Below, one piece after another: positions 1 through 8,062 of a stretch of DNA of 64,000 nt; within the stretch, counting starts at the first letter, position 1, and the number at the start of each line of letters is the position of its first letter. Origin of the DNA: Marinobacter sp. SS5-14b (GTDB lineage Bacteria > Pseudomonadota > Gammaproteobacteria > Pseudomonadales > Oleiphilaceae); contig NZ_JASSVM010000001.1 in the NCBI RefSeq assembly GCF_030541005.1, positions 1-64,000 of the forward strand. Reading direction: 5' to 3'. The notes below the pieces were generated by a model. The model had not been told where the DNA came from and made no database searches. It saw only the letters and a list, made by a program, of their open reading frames with translations. The position numbers and the translations under genes are program-made.

Positions 1-54
1 GCTGGCTGCTTCCTGTTTGAACTCAGGAGAAAAAGAACGTCGCTTTCTGGTCAT
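1..54 (-). CDS. IS3-family transposase OrfA, N-terminal fragment
   Basis: The first 18 residues, MTRKRRSFSPEFKQEAAS, match the basic helix-turn-helix N-terminus typical of IS3-family OrfA proteins (RKRRxFSPEFKxEA). OrfA binds the element ends and is normally joined to the DDE catalytic OrfB by programmed frameshifting. The gene is cut by the window edge, so its integrity cannot be judged. The ATG is at 52-54 on the minus strand. Confidence 0.75.
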   Translation of the reverse strand, partial: MTRKRRSFSPEFKQEAAS

Positions 55-108
55 CAGACACCTCGTTTATGGTGGCGATCTTACCACCTACGTTGGTGTC
101 CGGAATCA
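1..108 (-). mobile_element. IS3-family insertion sequence, left end only
   Basis: Only one end of the element lies in the window. Read on the minus strand it begins TGATTCCGGACACC at 108, which has the TG...CA type of terminus used by IS3 elements, and 54 bases inside it a transposase OrfA reading frame starts. The rest runs off the left edge. The junction at 108/109 abuts a small open reading frame directly. The family call rests on the OrfA N-terminus; the exact terminus is an inference because the other end and the target duplication cannot be seen. Confidence 0.7.
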
Positions 109-315
109 TTGAACCACTACACTGCCCTTAAAATTTTAGAAACGGTTACGAGTCACCGGGAGTTTATCGAAGTCTTAAAACGTATGGGGAAAGATGGTGT
201 CAAAGGTGACTTTAATGATTTGAGAACGAATTACGCCATTCTTATGTTTCAAAGATTGTTTAAATCACAGCAGTCTGCAAAAACTGAAGAATGGCTTCGT
301 AACTTATACGGATGA
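109..315 (+). CDS. small hypothetical protein next to the IS junction, possibly truncated
   Basis: A 68-residue frame begins with TTG exactly at the first base after the presumed insertion-sequence end and closes at TGA. The product is mixed hydrophilic (residues 1-68, many Lys, Arg and Glu) with no signal peptide, membrane segment or motif that I recognise. No ribosome binding site precedes the TTG, since the insertion element lies there. It may be the 3' part of a gene whose start was removed by the insertion, or a non-functional frame. No function is proposed. Confidence 0.35.
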   Translation: MNHYTALKILETVTSHREFIEVLKRMGKDGVKGDFNDLRTNYAILMFQRLFKSQQSAKTEEWLRNLYG

Positions 316-338
316 AACTGTTTCTCTGCATCTGCTTC

Positions 339-1211
339 TCAATAACCGCAACGGAAACCTGTTCGTCGACTGCCAAGAGTTGTCACGCCCTCGCGGCGCG
401 TCACTGTAGTGTTACCGATGAAATCCTGGTAATCGCCACCCCTCAGGACATGAACCGTGTAGGTGTCTCCTTCAAATCCAGCTCTTAGCCTTCTTTCTGG
501 CCCTTCCGGGTTGTTGACCGGAGACTGACTGTAATAGTCCTCTCGGTAGTAGTCTCGAACCCACTCAGCAACATTCCCCGACATGTCATAAAGACCAATG
601 GCATTGGGGGGGAACGTGCCGGGTGGATTCGGTAGCATTTCATTGAAAGGCCTTCCGTCCCGGGCATGAAAGGTCGGGCCCGCGGCCATGGTTACTTCTT
701 CTTGCGCTTCACCGTTTTCTGTTGCATACCGAATCATTCTGCCTCCCGCCCTGGCCGCGTACTCCCACTGCGCCTCGGTTGGCAGTGTGACGGGCTCACC
801 GCTTTGATCGCCCAGCCACTGACAGAAGGCCATCGCATCCTCCCAGGAAGCTGCAGCTGGTAGTTCAGATTCGAACCGTTCAGGCCTTTCGTCGCGTTTT
901 TTGTCGTAGAAGGGATGGGAGTTCTCGTAGCTGGTCACTGCCTGAAAAAGCTCGAAATCCCCCTGTGTCACTTCATATTTCTGAATATGGAAATCATCCA
1001 GAACGACCCTATGAGCGGGCAACGTATCACTCCGGACACTCCATCCACCGGGATTTCCCATCATGAATTCGCCGCCCTCGACAAACACCATCGCGTCCAT
1101 CTGGCGCTCGACCATATCTTTAGCCTGGTATTCGTAATAAGCGCTGCATCCAGCGGTGGCAAGCATAACGGCAGCGGCAAGAGAAAGACGGCGGATAAGC
1201 GAGATCTGCAT
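339..1211 (-). CDS. SUMF1/FGE-fold lipoprotein lacking the catalytic cysteine pair
   Basis: This is a 290-residue formylglycine-generating-enzyme-type (SUMF1/EgtB/PvdO superfamily) protein. A lipoprotein signal ends LATAGC with the lipid-bearing Cys22, so it should be membrane-anchored outside the cytoplasm. Family motifs follow in order: FVEGGEFMMGN near 43, LPTEAQWEYAARAGG, GLYDMSGNVAEWVRDYY, LRGGDYQDF and the terminal GFRCGY. True formylglycine-generating enzymes need two cysteines after the LRGGS block. Here that stretch has none and only the terminal Cys remains, so sulfatase activation is unlikely and a binding or structural role is more probable. It is monocistronic on the minus strand, next to the IS edge. 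Confidence 0.8.
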   Translation of the reverse strand: MQISLIRRLSLAAAVMLATAGCSAYYEYQAKDMVERQMDAMVFVEGGEFMMGNPGGWSVRSDTLPAHRVVLDDFHIQKYEVTQGDFELFQAVTSYENSHPFYDKKRDERPERFESELPAAASWEDAMAFCQWLGDQSGEPVTLPTEAQWEYAARAGGRMIRYATENGEAQEEVTMAAGPTFHARDGRPFNEMLPNPPGTFPPNAIGLYDMSGNVAEWVRDYYREDYYSQSPVNNPEGPERRLRAGFEGDTYTVHVLRGGDYQDFIGNTTVTRREGVTTLGSRRTGFRCGY

Positions 1212-1360
1212 GGTGGGTTCGGTGTCCTTTCCGAAGATTTTTGACGGTCATAGTTTACAGAGTTTGCTTTTCATGGGCCACGGAGATTGCCGAAGCTGTG
1301 AATTAAATCGTAAATACTCATGTGCGCTATTGGTAGTTCATCGTGGTGAAAAGCTCATGA

Positions 1361-1501
1361 GGAGATTACAGTGGTGCAGGGGCTCCTGGCCCAAACGGCA
1401 CAACAACGCGTCTGATCGATATCGAAGAAGACTACATGGCGCAAAAGCAGAGGGAGCTGGACGAGCTTCACGAGCGGATGCGTAAAACCCTGACACGGTA
1501 A
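1361..1501 (+). pseudogene. probable 3' remnant of an unidentified gene
   Basis: The 301-base gap between the SUMF1-like lipoprotein and the next gene contains one frame, open from a stop at 1358-1360 to TAA at 1499-1501, that reads like genuine protein: a Gly-rich GAGAPGPNGTTTRLIDIEEDY stretch is followed by an acidic/basic amphipathic tail of about 25 residues (QKQRELDELHERMRKTL) suited to a coiled coil. No start codon with a ribosome binding site precedes it, and an internal ATG would give only 20 residues. I read it as the tail of a decayed gene. The family is not recognised. The rest of the gap shows nothing. Confidence 0.35.
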
Positions 1502-1512
1502 AGCGAGATAGA

Positions 1513-2187
1513 GTGCAAGCAAGAATTAGGATATTGAAGTCGCTTTTTGCTCTCTGCGTACCATTCCTCTATGTAGGCTGTACGTCAGACTATTCTGAAG
1601 AGGTTGGTTCAAAGACCCGGCTAGAGTTAGGCAATGTGTCCTATCTTATACCCAGCGATTATTTGTTGGCGGACCTTCCAATGTCGATGGTTGCTATTAA
1701 TGAGCTGGATACGGGTTCTGGTGTTGTTTTGAAAATTCCCCTGACAGATCTCGAGTTGAATCCGGACACTACCATTGATGCTGAATCAGATATTGTGGTT
1801 CTGATTAGCGAGCGTAATGACATGTCAGGAAAACCTTCTGTTTTGCCTAGCGGGTTAGCGGCATGGTATGGAGAAGGGCTGTTCAAAGAAAGAGTTATCG
1901 AGTTTGATAACAAAGCAGATCTATTCAGGATTTATCCAGCGTCTGGATACCCTGTTTTCTGGGAGTTTTTTAGAACGTCACCACTGAGTGGTGGCAAAGC
2001 TGAGTCTGAATGGGTTGCTGGTTGTTGGTCCTCTGGTTCTTCGGGCGCTTTGCATAATGCAAGCTGTGACCTCCTGATTACTTATATGGGAGTTTTGGCA
2101 CGGGTATCATTGTCTGGTAAATATGTAAAAAATGCTGATGAGATAAAGCTGAGTTTTGTCGGGATGTTGGCAGGCTGGTCGCGATGA
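1513..2187 (+). CDS. hypothetical lipoprotein
   Basis: The frame encodes 224 residues from a GTG start. The N-terminus (IRILKSLFALCVPFLYVGC) is a lipoprotein signal, with the lipidated Cys near residue 23 followed by Thr-Ser-Asp, which does not look like an inner-membrane retention signal. The mature part has no recognised domain; it contains two cysteines around residues 177-185 (VAGCWSSG...ASCDLL) that might form a disulphide. Codon use is more AT-rich than in the catabolic genes further right, consistent with accessory DNA. The next gene follows 32 bases later on the same strand, so the two may be co-transcribed. Function unknown. Confidence 0.6.
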   Translation: MQARIRILKSLFALCVPFLYVGCTSDYSEEVGSKTRLELGNVSYLIPSDYLLADLPMSMVAINELDTGSGVVLKIPLTDLELNPDTTIDAESDIVVLISERNDMSGKPSVLPSGLAAWYGEGLFKERVIEFDNKADLFRIYPASGYPVFWEFFRTSPLSGGKAESEWVAGCWSSGSSGALHNASCDLLITYMGVLARVSLSGKYVKNADEIKLSFVGMLAGWSR

Positions 2188-2219
2188 ATGTCTCTCTAAT
2201 AGGTATGATGTATTAAAGG

Positions 2220-2708
2220 GTGATTTTTTTGATCAGGTTCATTGTAGGCCTCACATTGGGCCTGATTTCATCAGGCTGTTTCGCCTTTGGCGCCAAGAAT
2301 GGCGAATTACTATGTTCAGATCGGTCTTTGGATGACCTGTACACTAGTTATGTGATCTATGATGTCATCAAGTATCGTGGAGGGCTCACTTCGGAGGCTT
2401 CCGCGAAAGCTCATGTTGGCGAAAAGGTTTTGGTTGATCTTAATGCCTTTCAAGTCAGAGATGTGGTCATTCAAGATCCTTCGTATGAGTTTGCGTGTTA
2501 CCCACCACAGCGAGAGGGAGAAATCAGTCCAAATCGCTGGAGTGATTTTTACGGGTTTGGGTTGGATCGGGAATTTATAGAGGTTGTTCACGTTTATGGC
2601 AAAGGGGATGCCGGCGAGGAGGCGCTCATAAACCTTGAAGTCCGGGATAGTGAGTTATGGGAGATGCACGACGGCTGGATTTACATGATGAAACCCTTGA
2701 GAAAATGA
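2220..2708 (+). CDS. hypothetical secreted protein
   Basis: This is a 162-residue frame from GTG at 2220. It starts with a hydrophobic export signal (IFLIRFIVGLTLGLISSGC); the ISSGC could be a weak lipobox or an ordinary signal-peptidase I region ending CFAFG. The mature region is soluble and acidic with two Cys residues (LLCSD near 31 and FACYPP near 92) that could pair. No domain is recognised. It lies 32 bases after another AT-rich lipoprotein gene in the same direction, so the pair may act together in the envelope. Confidence 0.5.
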   Translation: MIFLIRFIVGLTLGLISSGCFAFGAKNGELLCSDRSLDDLYTSYVIYDVIKYRGGLTSEASAKAHVGEKVLVDLNAFQVRDVVIQDPSYEFACYPPQREGEISPNRWSDFYGFGLDREFIEVVHVYGKGDAGEEALINLEVRDSELWEMHDGWIYMMKPLRK

Positions 2709-2781
2709 AGTCAAGTTCGGGATATAGGCGCAAGGTTTTCTTATACCAGAACACATTAACTAACCTACCAATTCCAGAAAG

Positions 2782-3393
2782 ATGCTCAGAAAAAACAAGA
2801 TTGACTGGTCGCTCCTGTGGTCAGTAATTAAGGTTAATCTCGGTATTGCGTTGGCGATACTGTGCTTCGGGCTGATTGCCGCCATGGTAGGCGGTGGCAT
2901 TTTCTACGCCGACTTTGGCGACTGGGGCGCTATGATTGCCGGTGGTTTTTTCGCGTTGATCGGCGCTGGCATCGTTCTACTTTCTATCGTAGTCACCTAC
3001 TCGAGTATTGGCCACGACTACGGCCAGGCTTTGTTACGTAAACACGGTATAGAGCTGGATGGCGTTTTGACAAAAAAAGAAGCGGACTGCCAGTTTTATC
3101 AGGAGTACGACCACAATAATGAACCAAAGGGAGAGGGACACTACGAGTGTAACCTTCTGGTTGAGTTCAATTTTCAGTTCAAAGGCCAAAATCACAACGG
3201 GGCCTTCTATCTGAGTAAAGTCGAGACGTTCGATAAGCTCCGCGAAGGTGATCCTGTGCCTCTTAAGGTTCTCAGGCTTGATCCCTCTGTTCACAAGGTG
3301 CGAGAGCGCCGCTTGGCAAACATGCTGAAGGACCGTGAGCCCCAGATGCCGTCTCTTGTCCCGGACGGTGCTGAAATCGGTCAGCCGATATGA
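2782..3393 (+). CDS. two-TM membrane protein, DUF3592-like
   Basis: This is a 203-residue protein with two hydrophobic segments, near residues 18-38 and 48-72, followed by a soluble beta-rich domain of about 120 residues. The tail contains the pattern LVEFNFQFKGQNHNGAFYL followed by REGDPVPLKVLRLDPS, which resembles DUF3592, where a polar domain lies beside membrane helices. The next gene downstream also looks like DUF3592, which supports a functional pairing. The role of the family is not established; the assignment here is by pattern and moderate. Confidence 0.55.
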   Translation: MLRKNKIDWSLLWSVIKVNLGIALAILCFGLIAAMVGGGIFYADFGDWGAMIAGGFFALIGAGIVLLSIVVTYSSIGHDYGQALLRKHGIELDGVLTKKEADCQFYQEYDHNNEPKGEGHYECNLLVEFNFQFKGQNHNGAFYLSKVETFDKLREGDPVPLKVLRLDPSVHKVRERRLANMLKDREPQMPSLVPDGAEIGQPI

Positions 3394-3557
3394 GGGGCTA
3401 ATCAACGGATTTCGTCCATTTCAGATTCGCCGAGAGTCTCTGCGTCCCGAAAATTTGAACCGCGTTTGAGACTCGCCAGTCTGTATGCGTAGAATGCACA
3501 TCTTCATCAGCCTGGCGCTGCACATTATCCCCCCAATCGATTAAAAGGAATGAATCG

Positions 3558-4256
3558 GTGAAAGCCCTCAATATCCTCAAGTACGTTTTTACTGTTATCG
3601 GTGCCGGCATGCTATTCGGCGCCTATGCCCTCTATAGCAGTACCAGCTCTTTTGTTGATCGCGCGGTCGAAACCGAGGGCGTGGTTGTTGACCTGATTCT
3701 TTCCCGCTCCAGCGATTCCAGGGCTTACTACCCGGTTGTTGTGTTTCAGGATAGCAATGGTCGCGAGGTAGAGTTTCAGTCAAACTCAGGCTCGAACCCG
3801 GCATCGTACAGTCGGGGCGAGCGAATTTCGGTGCTTTACGAAACGTCCGCACCCGAGAGTGCCCGAATCAACGGTTTCTTTTCCCTTTGGGGCGGGGCAA
3901 TTATTGTCGGCGGTCTTGGCCTGGTATTCGGCCTGATTGGAAGCGGTATGATATTGGTTGGCGTTGTGAAAGGCCGATCAAAGTCCCGTCTTCAGAAAAA
4001 TGGGGTAGAGGTGCCCGCCAGTTTCCAGTCAGTAGAGAGGAATACTGGCCTGGTCGTCAATGGCCGCAGCCCTTTCCAGGTAGTCTGCCAATGGCAGCAT
4101 CCCCAAACCGGAGAGGTGCACATCTTCCGCAGCGACAATATCTGGTTTGATCCGACCGACTACATCAAGCATGACACTCTGCCGGTACTGGTGGATGAGA
4201 GCAACTTGAAGAAGTACTGGGTCGATACCTCGTTTCTCCCCAAAATGGCAGGGTGA
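3558..4256 (+). CDS. DUF3592 domain membrane protein
   Basis: This is a 232-residue protein starting with GTG behind an AAAAGGAA ribosome binding site. Its topology is typical of DUF3592: an N-terminal helix (residues 4-26), an extracytoplasmic beta domain with YYPVVVFQDSNGREVEF and the RGERISVLYE block, a second hydrophobic segment at about 108-138, then a second soluble domain with FQVVCQWQHPQTGEVHIF. It follows a smaller protein of the same style by 164 bases. The gap between them holds no gene or clear terminator. No biochemical role is known to me for this family. Confidence 0.75.
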   Translation: MKALNILKYVFTVIGAGMLFGAYALYSSTSSFVDRAVETEGVVVDLILSRSSDSRAYYPVVVFQDSNGREVEFQSNSGSNPASYSRGERISVLYETSAPESARINGFFSLWGGAIIVGGLGLVFGLIGSGMILVGVVKGRSKSRLQKNGVEVPASFQSVERNTGLVVNGRSPFQVVCQWQHPQTGEVHIFRSDNIWFDPTDYIKHDTLPVLVDESNLKKYWVDTSFLPKMAG

Positions 4257-4567
4257 GCCGCCTTACGGCGCGGCCCTCATAGCGCAAGCGTATTTCTTTT
4301 CGTAGCGCCGGTCTGCCCAACTCTCATAGATTCGGTTCGAGATTGGGTAGATCACCGTCCATCACTATCTCTCGTCAGGTTTCATCAGACTATTAGGATG
4401 TACGAATGACATGTGCCTGGCGGTTCATTCGGTATTTGTTATTCGGGGGTAATGCAGGCCACTCCCGTGACAGATAGACTAGACTTTTCTGAGTCCCGAG
4501 CAAACGGGCTGAAACCCTCAGTGGCCCGGTTTCCAGGTTTGGGTCCCTAACCAAGGTCTGGTTTTCC
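4257..4567. other. gene-free spacer, 311 bases
   Basis: No convincing coding frame is present. Just after the preceding stop a short GC-rich inverted repeat (GCCGCC..GGCGCGGC) occurs without a T-run, so I do not call a terminator. The segment before 4568 must contain the promoter of the permease-oxidoreductase-racemase-like operon, but I cannot assign a -35/-10 pair with confidence. Confidence 0.4.
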
Positions 4568-5671
4568 ATGGATGATCGTTTACCCGAAAACAATGCGTCT
4601 GAAAAACAACCGGTGAAGCTCTCGCTGTCCGAGTTATCCACGCCCATATACGGGCTCTTTACGCTCGGTATTCTCTACACCCTGTACCTTGCTCACCAGA
4701 TCGTGTTGCCCATCACGCTGGCCGTTCTGACCAGTATGCTGTTAGCACCGTTGGTCAAAAAAGCCTATTTGAAATTCCGGGTGCCGAGAGTGGTCAGTTC
4801 GTTGGTTCTGGTGTTGTTGGTGCTGGCCGGCATTGTCGGCATTGGCGCAGCGGTAGCTACCCCGGCGCTGGAATGGGCGGAAAAAGCGCCTCAAGGTATT
4901 TCCCGTTTGCTGGTGGGCGACAGCCAGATCATGCGTCAGTTGGACAAGGTGAGCCGCTCGGCCGAGCAAGTTGAAAAGTCGGTGGAAGGATTGTCAGACA
5001 GTGCCGAGAAAAAGCCTACAACGGTCGTACTGCAAACCGAATCCTGGCGTAGTCAGTTGATGGCCAAAGCCCGCGATGGTGTTGCAGGGCTGGCCCTGGC
5101 TCTGGCGTTGACCTATTTTCTGCTGGTCAGCGGCGATCGGCTGGTTCGCAATTTTGTCAAACAGCTTCCACGCCCCCAGCGCAAAACGGTTCTCAGAATC
5201 GCCCATTATTCGCAGCGTGAAATTGCCCAGTACCTGGCAGTGCTGGGTGTCAGCAATGCGTCTGTTGGTGTGCTCACTGCCTTGATTTGCTGGGCTATTG
5301 GCCTGCCCGATCCTGCCATGTGGGGATTGATAGCCGGTCTGGCCAGGTTCATTCCCTACCTGGGCAACATGCTGACCATTGCGTTACTGGCTATAGTCTC
5401 GGCAATCATGCTGGACACCCTTTGGATGATGGCCGTCGCACCCCTGAGTTTCATCCTGCTAACCACCATCGTAGGCTTTTTCCTGGAACCCTGGATTCAT
5501 GGTTTTCGCATGGCCATCAACCCCGTCATCATCTTCGTTTCCATCTTTTTTTGGGGTTGGCTATGGGGGCCCGTGGGTGTGCTTTTGGCGGTCCCTCTGA
5601 TGACCGTTATTCAGGTGGTACTGAAACAGATTCCACGACTTCGCCCGGTCTATAAGGTAATTGCCCAATGA
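4568..5671 (+). CDS. AI-2E family transporter (PerM/UPF0118 type)
   Basis: This is a 367-residue inner-membrane protein with the hallmarks of the AI-2E/PerM family: two N-terminal helices (residues 25-70 with VLPITLAVLTSMLLAPLV), a third near 80-105, a soluble loop of about 90 residues, then a helical C-terminal half with FIPYLGNMLTI and the closing WGWLWGPVGVLLAVPLMTVI signature. Family members export small molecules or act as Na+/H+ exchangers; substrates are rarely proven. Its stop overlaps the start of the next gene by four bases (5668-5671), so the oxidoreductase downstream is translationally coupled. Confidence 0.85.
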   Translation: MDDRLPENNASEKQPVKLSLSELSTPIYGLFTLGILYTLYLAHQIVLPITLAVLTSMLLAPLVKKAYLKFRVPRVVSSLVLVLLVLAGIVGIGAAVATPALEWAEKAPQGISRLLVGDSQIMRQLDKVSRSAEQVEKSVEGLSDSAEKKPTTVVLQTESWRSQLMAKARDGVAGLALALALTYFLLVSGDRLVRNFVKQLPRPQRKTVLRIAHYSQREIAQYLAVLGVSNASVGVLTALICWAIGLPDPAMWGLIAGLARFIPYLGNMLTIALLAIVSAIMLDTLWMMAVAPLSFILLTTIVGFFLEPWIHGFRMAINPVIIFVSIFFWGWLWGPVGVLLAVPLMTVIQVVLKQIPRLRPVYKVIAQ

Positions 5672-6813
5672 TCCCGACCTCCATGAAAGCCATGGTGCTT
5701 ACCGGCCATGGCGGCATCGAAAAACTTCAATACCAGAACCTTCCCGTGCCCACACCAACGGCCGGCCAGGTTCTGGTCCAGGTAACCGCCACCGCCAAGA
5801 ACAACACCGACCGCAAAGCCCGTGAAGGCCTGTACCCCACCAAAAAGGGCGAAATGACCTCATTCCAGATGGGCGGCAAACCCACGCTGACCTTCCCACG
5901 CATTCAGGGTGCCGATATTGTGGGCCGTGTAGTCGCATTGGGTGAGGGCGTCAGCGAACAACGTATCGGGGAGCGAGGCCTGCTGGACTTCAACATCTAC
6001 GCCAACGACCGCACCGACATCAATCTGACCCCGGATTACTACGGCCATGGTGCCGATGGCGGCTATGCCGAATACGTCGCCCTGCCATCCGATCAGTTCC
6101 ATCACATCCCTAACCCGGAGCTGGCGGATGCCGAACTGGCGGCCATGGGCATGTGTTCCTATCAGACCGCCTACCACATGCTCACCTCCGCTAATGTACA
6201 GGCGGGCGAGCGGGTGCTGGTCACGGGTGCCAGTGGCGGTGTGGGCACGGCATTAATCCAGCTCTGCCGGATTATTGGTGCCATTCCCTACGCACTGAGC
6301 CAGAAAGACAAGGCAAAAGCACTGCTCGACCTCGGCGCCGAAGCGGTGCTGGATCGCAGCAACATGGACACATTCGTAGACCGGGTGAAGGCCGAAACGG
6401 ATGGCAAACCCCTGGACGCAGTGATGGACCTGGTAGGCGGCGAAATGACTGACAAGTTCATCGACGCCATGATCTTCGACATGAACGCCCGCAGCACCTA
6501 CCCGCGCCTGAGCATCGCCGGCGCCAGCGGCGGCAACATCAGCGAAATCCTGTGGACCCGAATCTACCTGTACCAGGTGCAGATCTTCGGCGTGTCTCAC
6601 GGCACCCGCGAAGAAGCAAACCAGCTGATGACCTGGATACGCGATGGCCAGCTGAAACCCGTCCTGCACGGCGCGTTCAAGCTGTCTGACCTGCACAAAG
6701 CCGAAGAGTATTTCGTGAACCGTGGCAGCAACTACCTGGGCAAGATCGTGATCGTGCCGGATGCCCAGTGGCCGGCACACGGCCAACCCTTTGCCGTGGA
6801 GGCGGGCAGATGA
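5668..6813 (+). CDS. zinc-type alcohol dehydrogenase-like oxidoreductase (MDR, quinone-oxidoreductase branch)
   Basis: This is a 381-residue medium-chain dehydrogenase/reductase. The N-terminal GroES-like part starts MKAMVLTGHGGIEKLQY, and the Rossmann nucleotide-binding motif VLVTGASGGVGTALIQL lies near residues 184-200. Cysteine clusters for structural zinc are missing, and the phrase IQGADIVGRVVALGEGV is typical of NADPH-dependent quinone or enone reductases and related Zn-free members. It overlaps the upstream permease gene and the downstream racemase-like gene by four bases each, so the three form one coupled operon. The substrate is not evident. Confidence 0.8.
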   Translation: MIPTSMKAMVLTGHGGIEKLQYQNLPVPTPTAGQVLVQVTATAKNNTDRKAREGLYPTKKGEMTSFQMGGKPTLTFPRIQGADIVGRVVALGEGVSEQRIGERGLLDFNIYANDRTDINLTPDYYGHGADGGYAEYVALPSDQFHHIPNPELADAELAAMGMCSYQTAYHMLTSANVQAGERVLVTGASGGVGTALIQLCRIIGAIPYALSQKDKAKALLDLGAEAVLDRSNMDTFVDRVKAETDGKPLDAVMDLVGGEMTDKFIDAMIFDMNARSTYPRLSIAGASGGNISEILWTRIYLYQVQIFGVSHGTREEANQLMTWIRDGQLKPVLHGAFKLSDLHKAEEYFVNRGSNYLGKIVIVPDAQWPAHGQPFAVEAGR

Positions 6814-7853
6814 AACCGGAACTCACCATTCAACTGATGGATACCCATGCCGGCGGTGACGTCAGCCGAATCGTCACCGGCGGCATCATCGAATTGCCGG
6901 GAAATACGGTAAGGGCCCAGATGGAATACCTGCGCGACGACGCCGACGGCCTGCGGCGGTTGCTGCTGGAAGAACCCTACGGCATCCCCGAAATGTCCGT
7001 AGACCTGCTGGTGCCCGCCACCAACCCCGAAGCCGCCGCCGGTTACATCATCATGGAAGTCATGGGTTACCCCATCTACTCCGGCTCCAACACCATCTGC
7101 ACGGCAACGGCAGTTCTGGAAACCGGCATAGTCCCCAAACAGGAAGGCAAGCAACACTTCAAACTCGAATCCCCAGCCGGCCTGGTAAACATAGAAGCCA
7201 CCGTGCACAACGGCGTAGTAGAAGCCATCACCTGCGAAGGCCTGCCCAGCTACATCCACACCCACAACACCAGCATCAACGTACCCGGCATCGGCAAGGT
7301 CAACTACAGCGTCGCCTACAGCGGCGGCTTCTACGCCCTGGTAGACGCCAAATCCCTCGGCTTCGACCTGACACTGGACGAAGAGCACCAACTAGCCCAA
7401 ACCGCCCACGCCATCGTCGAAGCCATACAGGCCGAAAGAGGCTTCTCCCACTACACCCTGGGCGACGTAGGCCCCCTCCCGTTCCTCCACTTCATGGGCC
7501 CCGTAGAACACGTGGCTGAAGGCTGCTACAGATCAAGATCTGCCACCTACGTTCACCCCGGAGTCATCTGCCGAAGCACCACAGGCACCGGAACCTCCGC
7601 AAGATTGGCGTTAATGAACCTCGAAGGCCAAATCAAACCCGGCGACAAACTCGAAACCATATCCCTGAGGGAAACCGGCTTTATCGGAGAATTCACTGCA
7701 GTGGAAAAGGAAAGGGAGTATCAGGTCGTCAAAAACAACATAACCGGCAAAGCCTACGTCATCGCAAAGTCCGACATAGTAGTGAACTACGACGACCCCA
7801 TGGTGGAATGCACCGGCCTGACTCACGTCCTCAAATCAGAAGATGTGCCTTAA
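6810..7853 (+). CDS. proline racemase superfamily protein with Ser/Thr at the catalytic positions
   Basis: This is a 347-residue protein; the start is the ATG in the ATGA overlap at 6810, because the longer upstream frame lies inside the preceding gene. The fold is that of proline racemase, 4-hydroxyproline epimerase and trans-3-hydroxyproline dehydratase, starting with the usual DTHAGGD near residues 11-17. Racemases carry one Cys in an MCGH-like motif and a second in DRSPCGTGT. Here the matching positions read YSGSNT (Ser91) and CRSTTGTGT (Thr258), and the His and Asp of those motifs are replaced too. Proline racemisation is therefore unlikely. The next operon, facing it, encodes a polyamine-type importer. 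Confidence 0.75.
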   Translation: MKPELTIQLMDTHAGGDVSRIVTGGIIELPGNTVRAQMEYLRDDADGLRRLLLEEPYGIPEMSVDLLVPATNPEAAAGYIIMEVMGYPIYSGSNTICTATAVLETGIVPKQEGKQHFKLESPAGLVNIEATVHNGVVEAITCEGLPSYIHTHNTSINVPGIGKVNYSVAYSGGFYALVDAKSLGFDLTLDEEHQLAQTAHAIVEAIQAERGFSHYTLGDVGPLPFLHFMGPVEHVAEGCYRSRSATYVHPGVICRSTTGTGTSARLALMNLEGQIKPGDKLETISLRETGFIGEFTAVEKEREYQVVKNNITGKAYVIAKSDIVVNYDDPMVECTGLTHVLKSEDVP

Positions 7854-7930
7854 CCTGCAGAACCTATTCCGCAGACAAGCCATGTAGGCGAACGAAGAAA
7901 AGCCGGCGGGAGAGGTTTCCATAAAGTTAA

Positions 7931-8034
7931 GCCGGCGGGAGGTGGGGAGGGATTTTCTGGCAGGAAAAAAGATGTCTGAGCGAAGCGAGTTGTTTTTTCC
8001 AGAAGAAAATCCCTCCCCACCTCCCAGCCCGCCC
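7931..8034. repeat. family A variable-arm palindrome, copy A1
   Basis: Perfect 22-base arms lie at 7937-7958 and 8004-8025 (GGGAGGTGGGGAGGG... against its complement), extended outward by GGCGGG/CCCGCC. Inside is the shared centre GATGTCTGAGCGAAGCGAG at 7971, flanked by six A and six T. It lies between two convergent genes and starts near the stop of each, so it can act as a two-way transcription terminator. The sequence GCCGGCGGGA also occurs just upstream at 7902-7911, giving a short direct repeat. Confidence 0.85.
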
Positions 8035-8062
8035 CCAGAACTACACGGATTGGAACCCAAGC

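Noticed and set aside
1156-1485. Plus-strand 109-residue frame across the start of the SUMF1-like lipoprotein gene.
   Set aside because: It overlaps the lipoprotein signal region antisense and its translation has no plausible structure. The better-supported frame in this gap is the short remnant at 1361-1501.
4257-4290. GC-rich inverted repeat after the DUF3592 gene as a terminator.
   Set aside because: The stem is short and imperfect and has no T-run.
7971-7992. The family A centre as a self-folding hairpin.
   Set aside because: GAGCGAAGCGAG is a mirror repeat, reading the same backwards on one strand, and does not pair with itself; only the surrounding arms form the stem.
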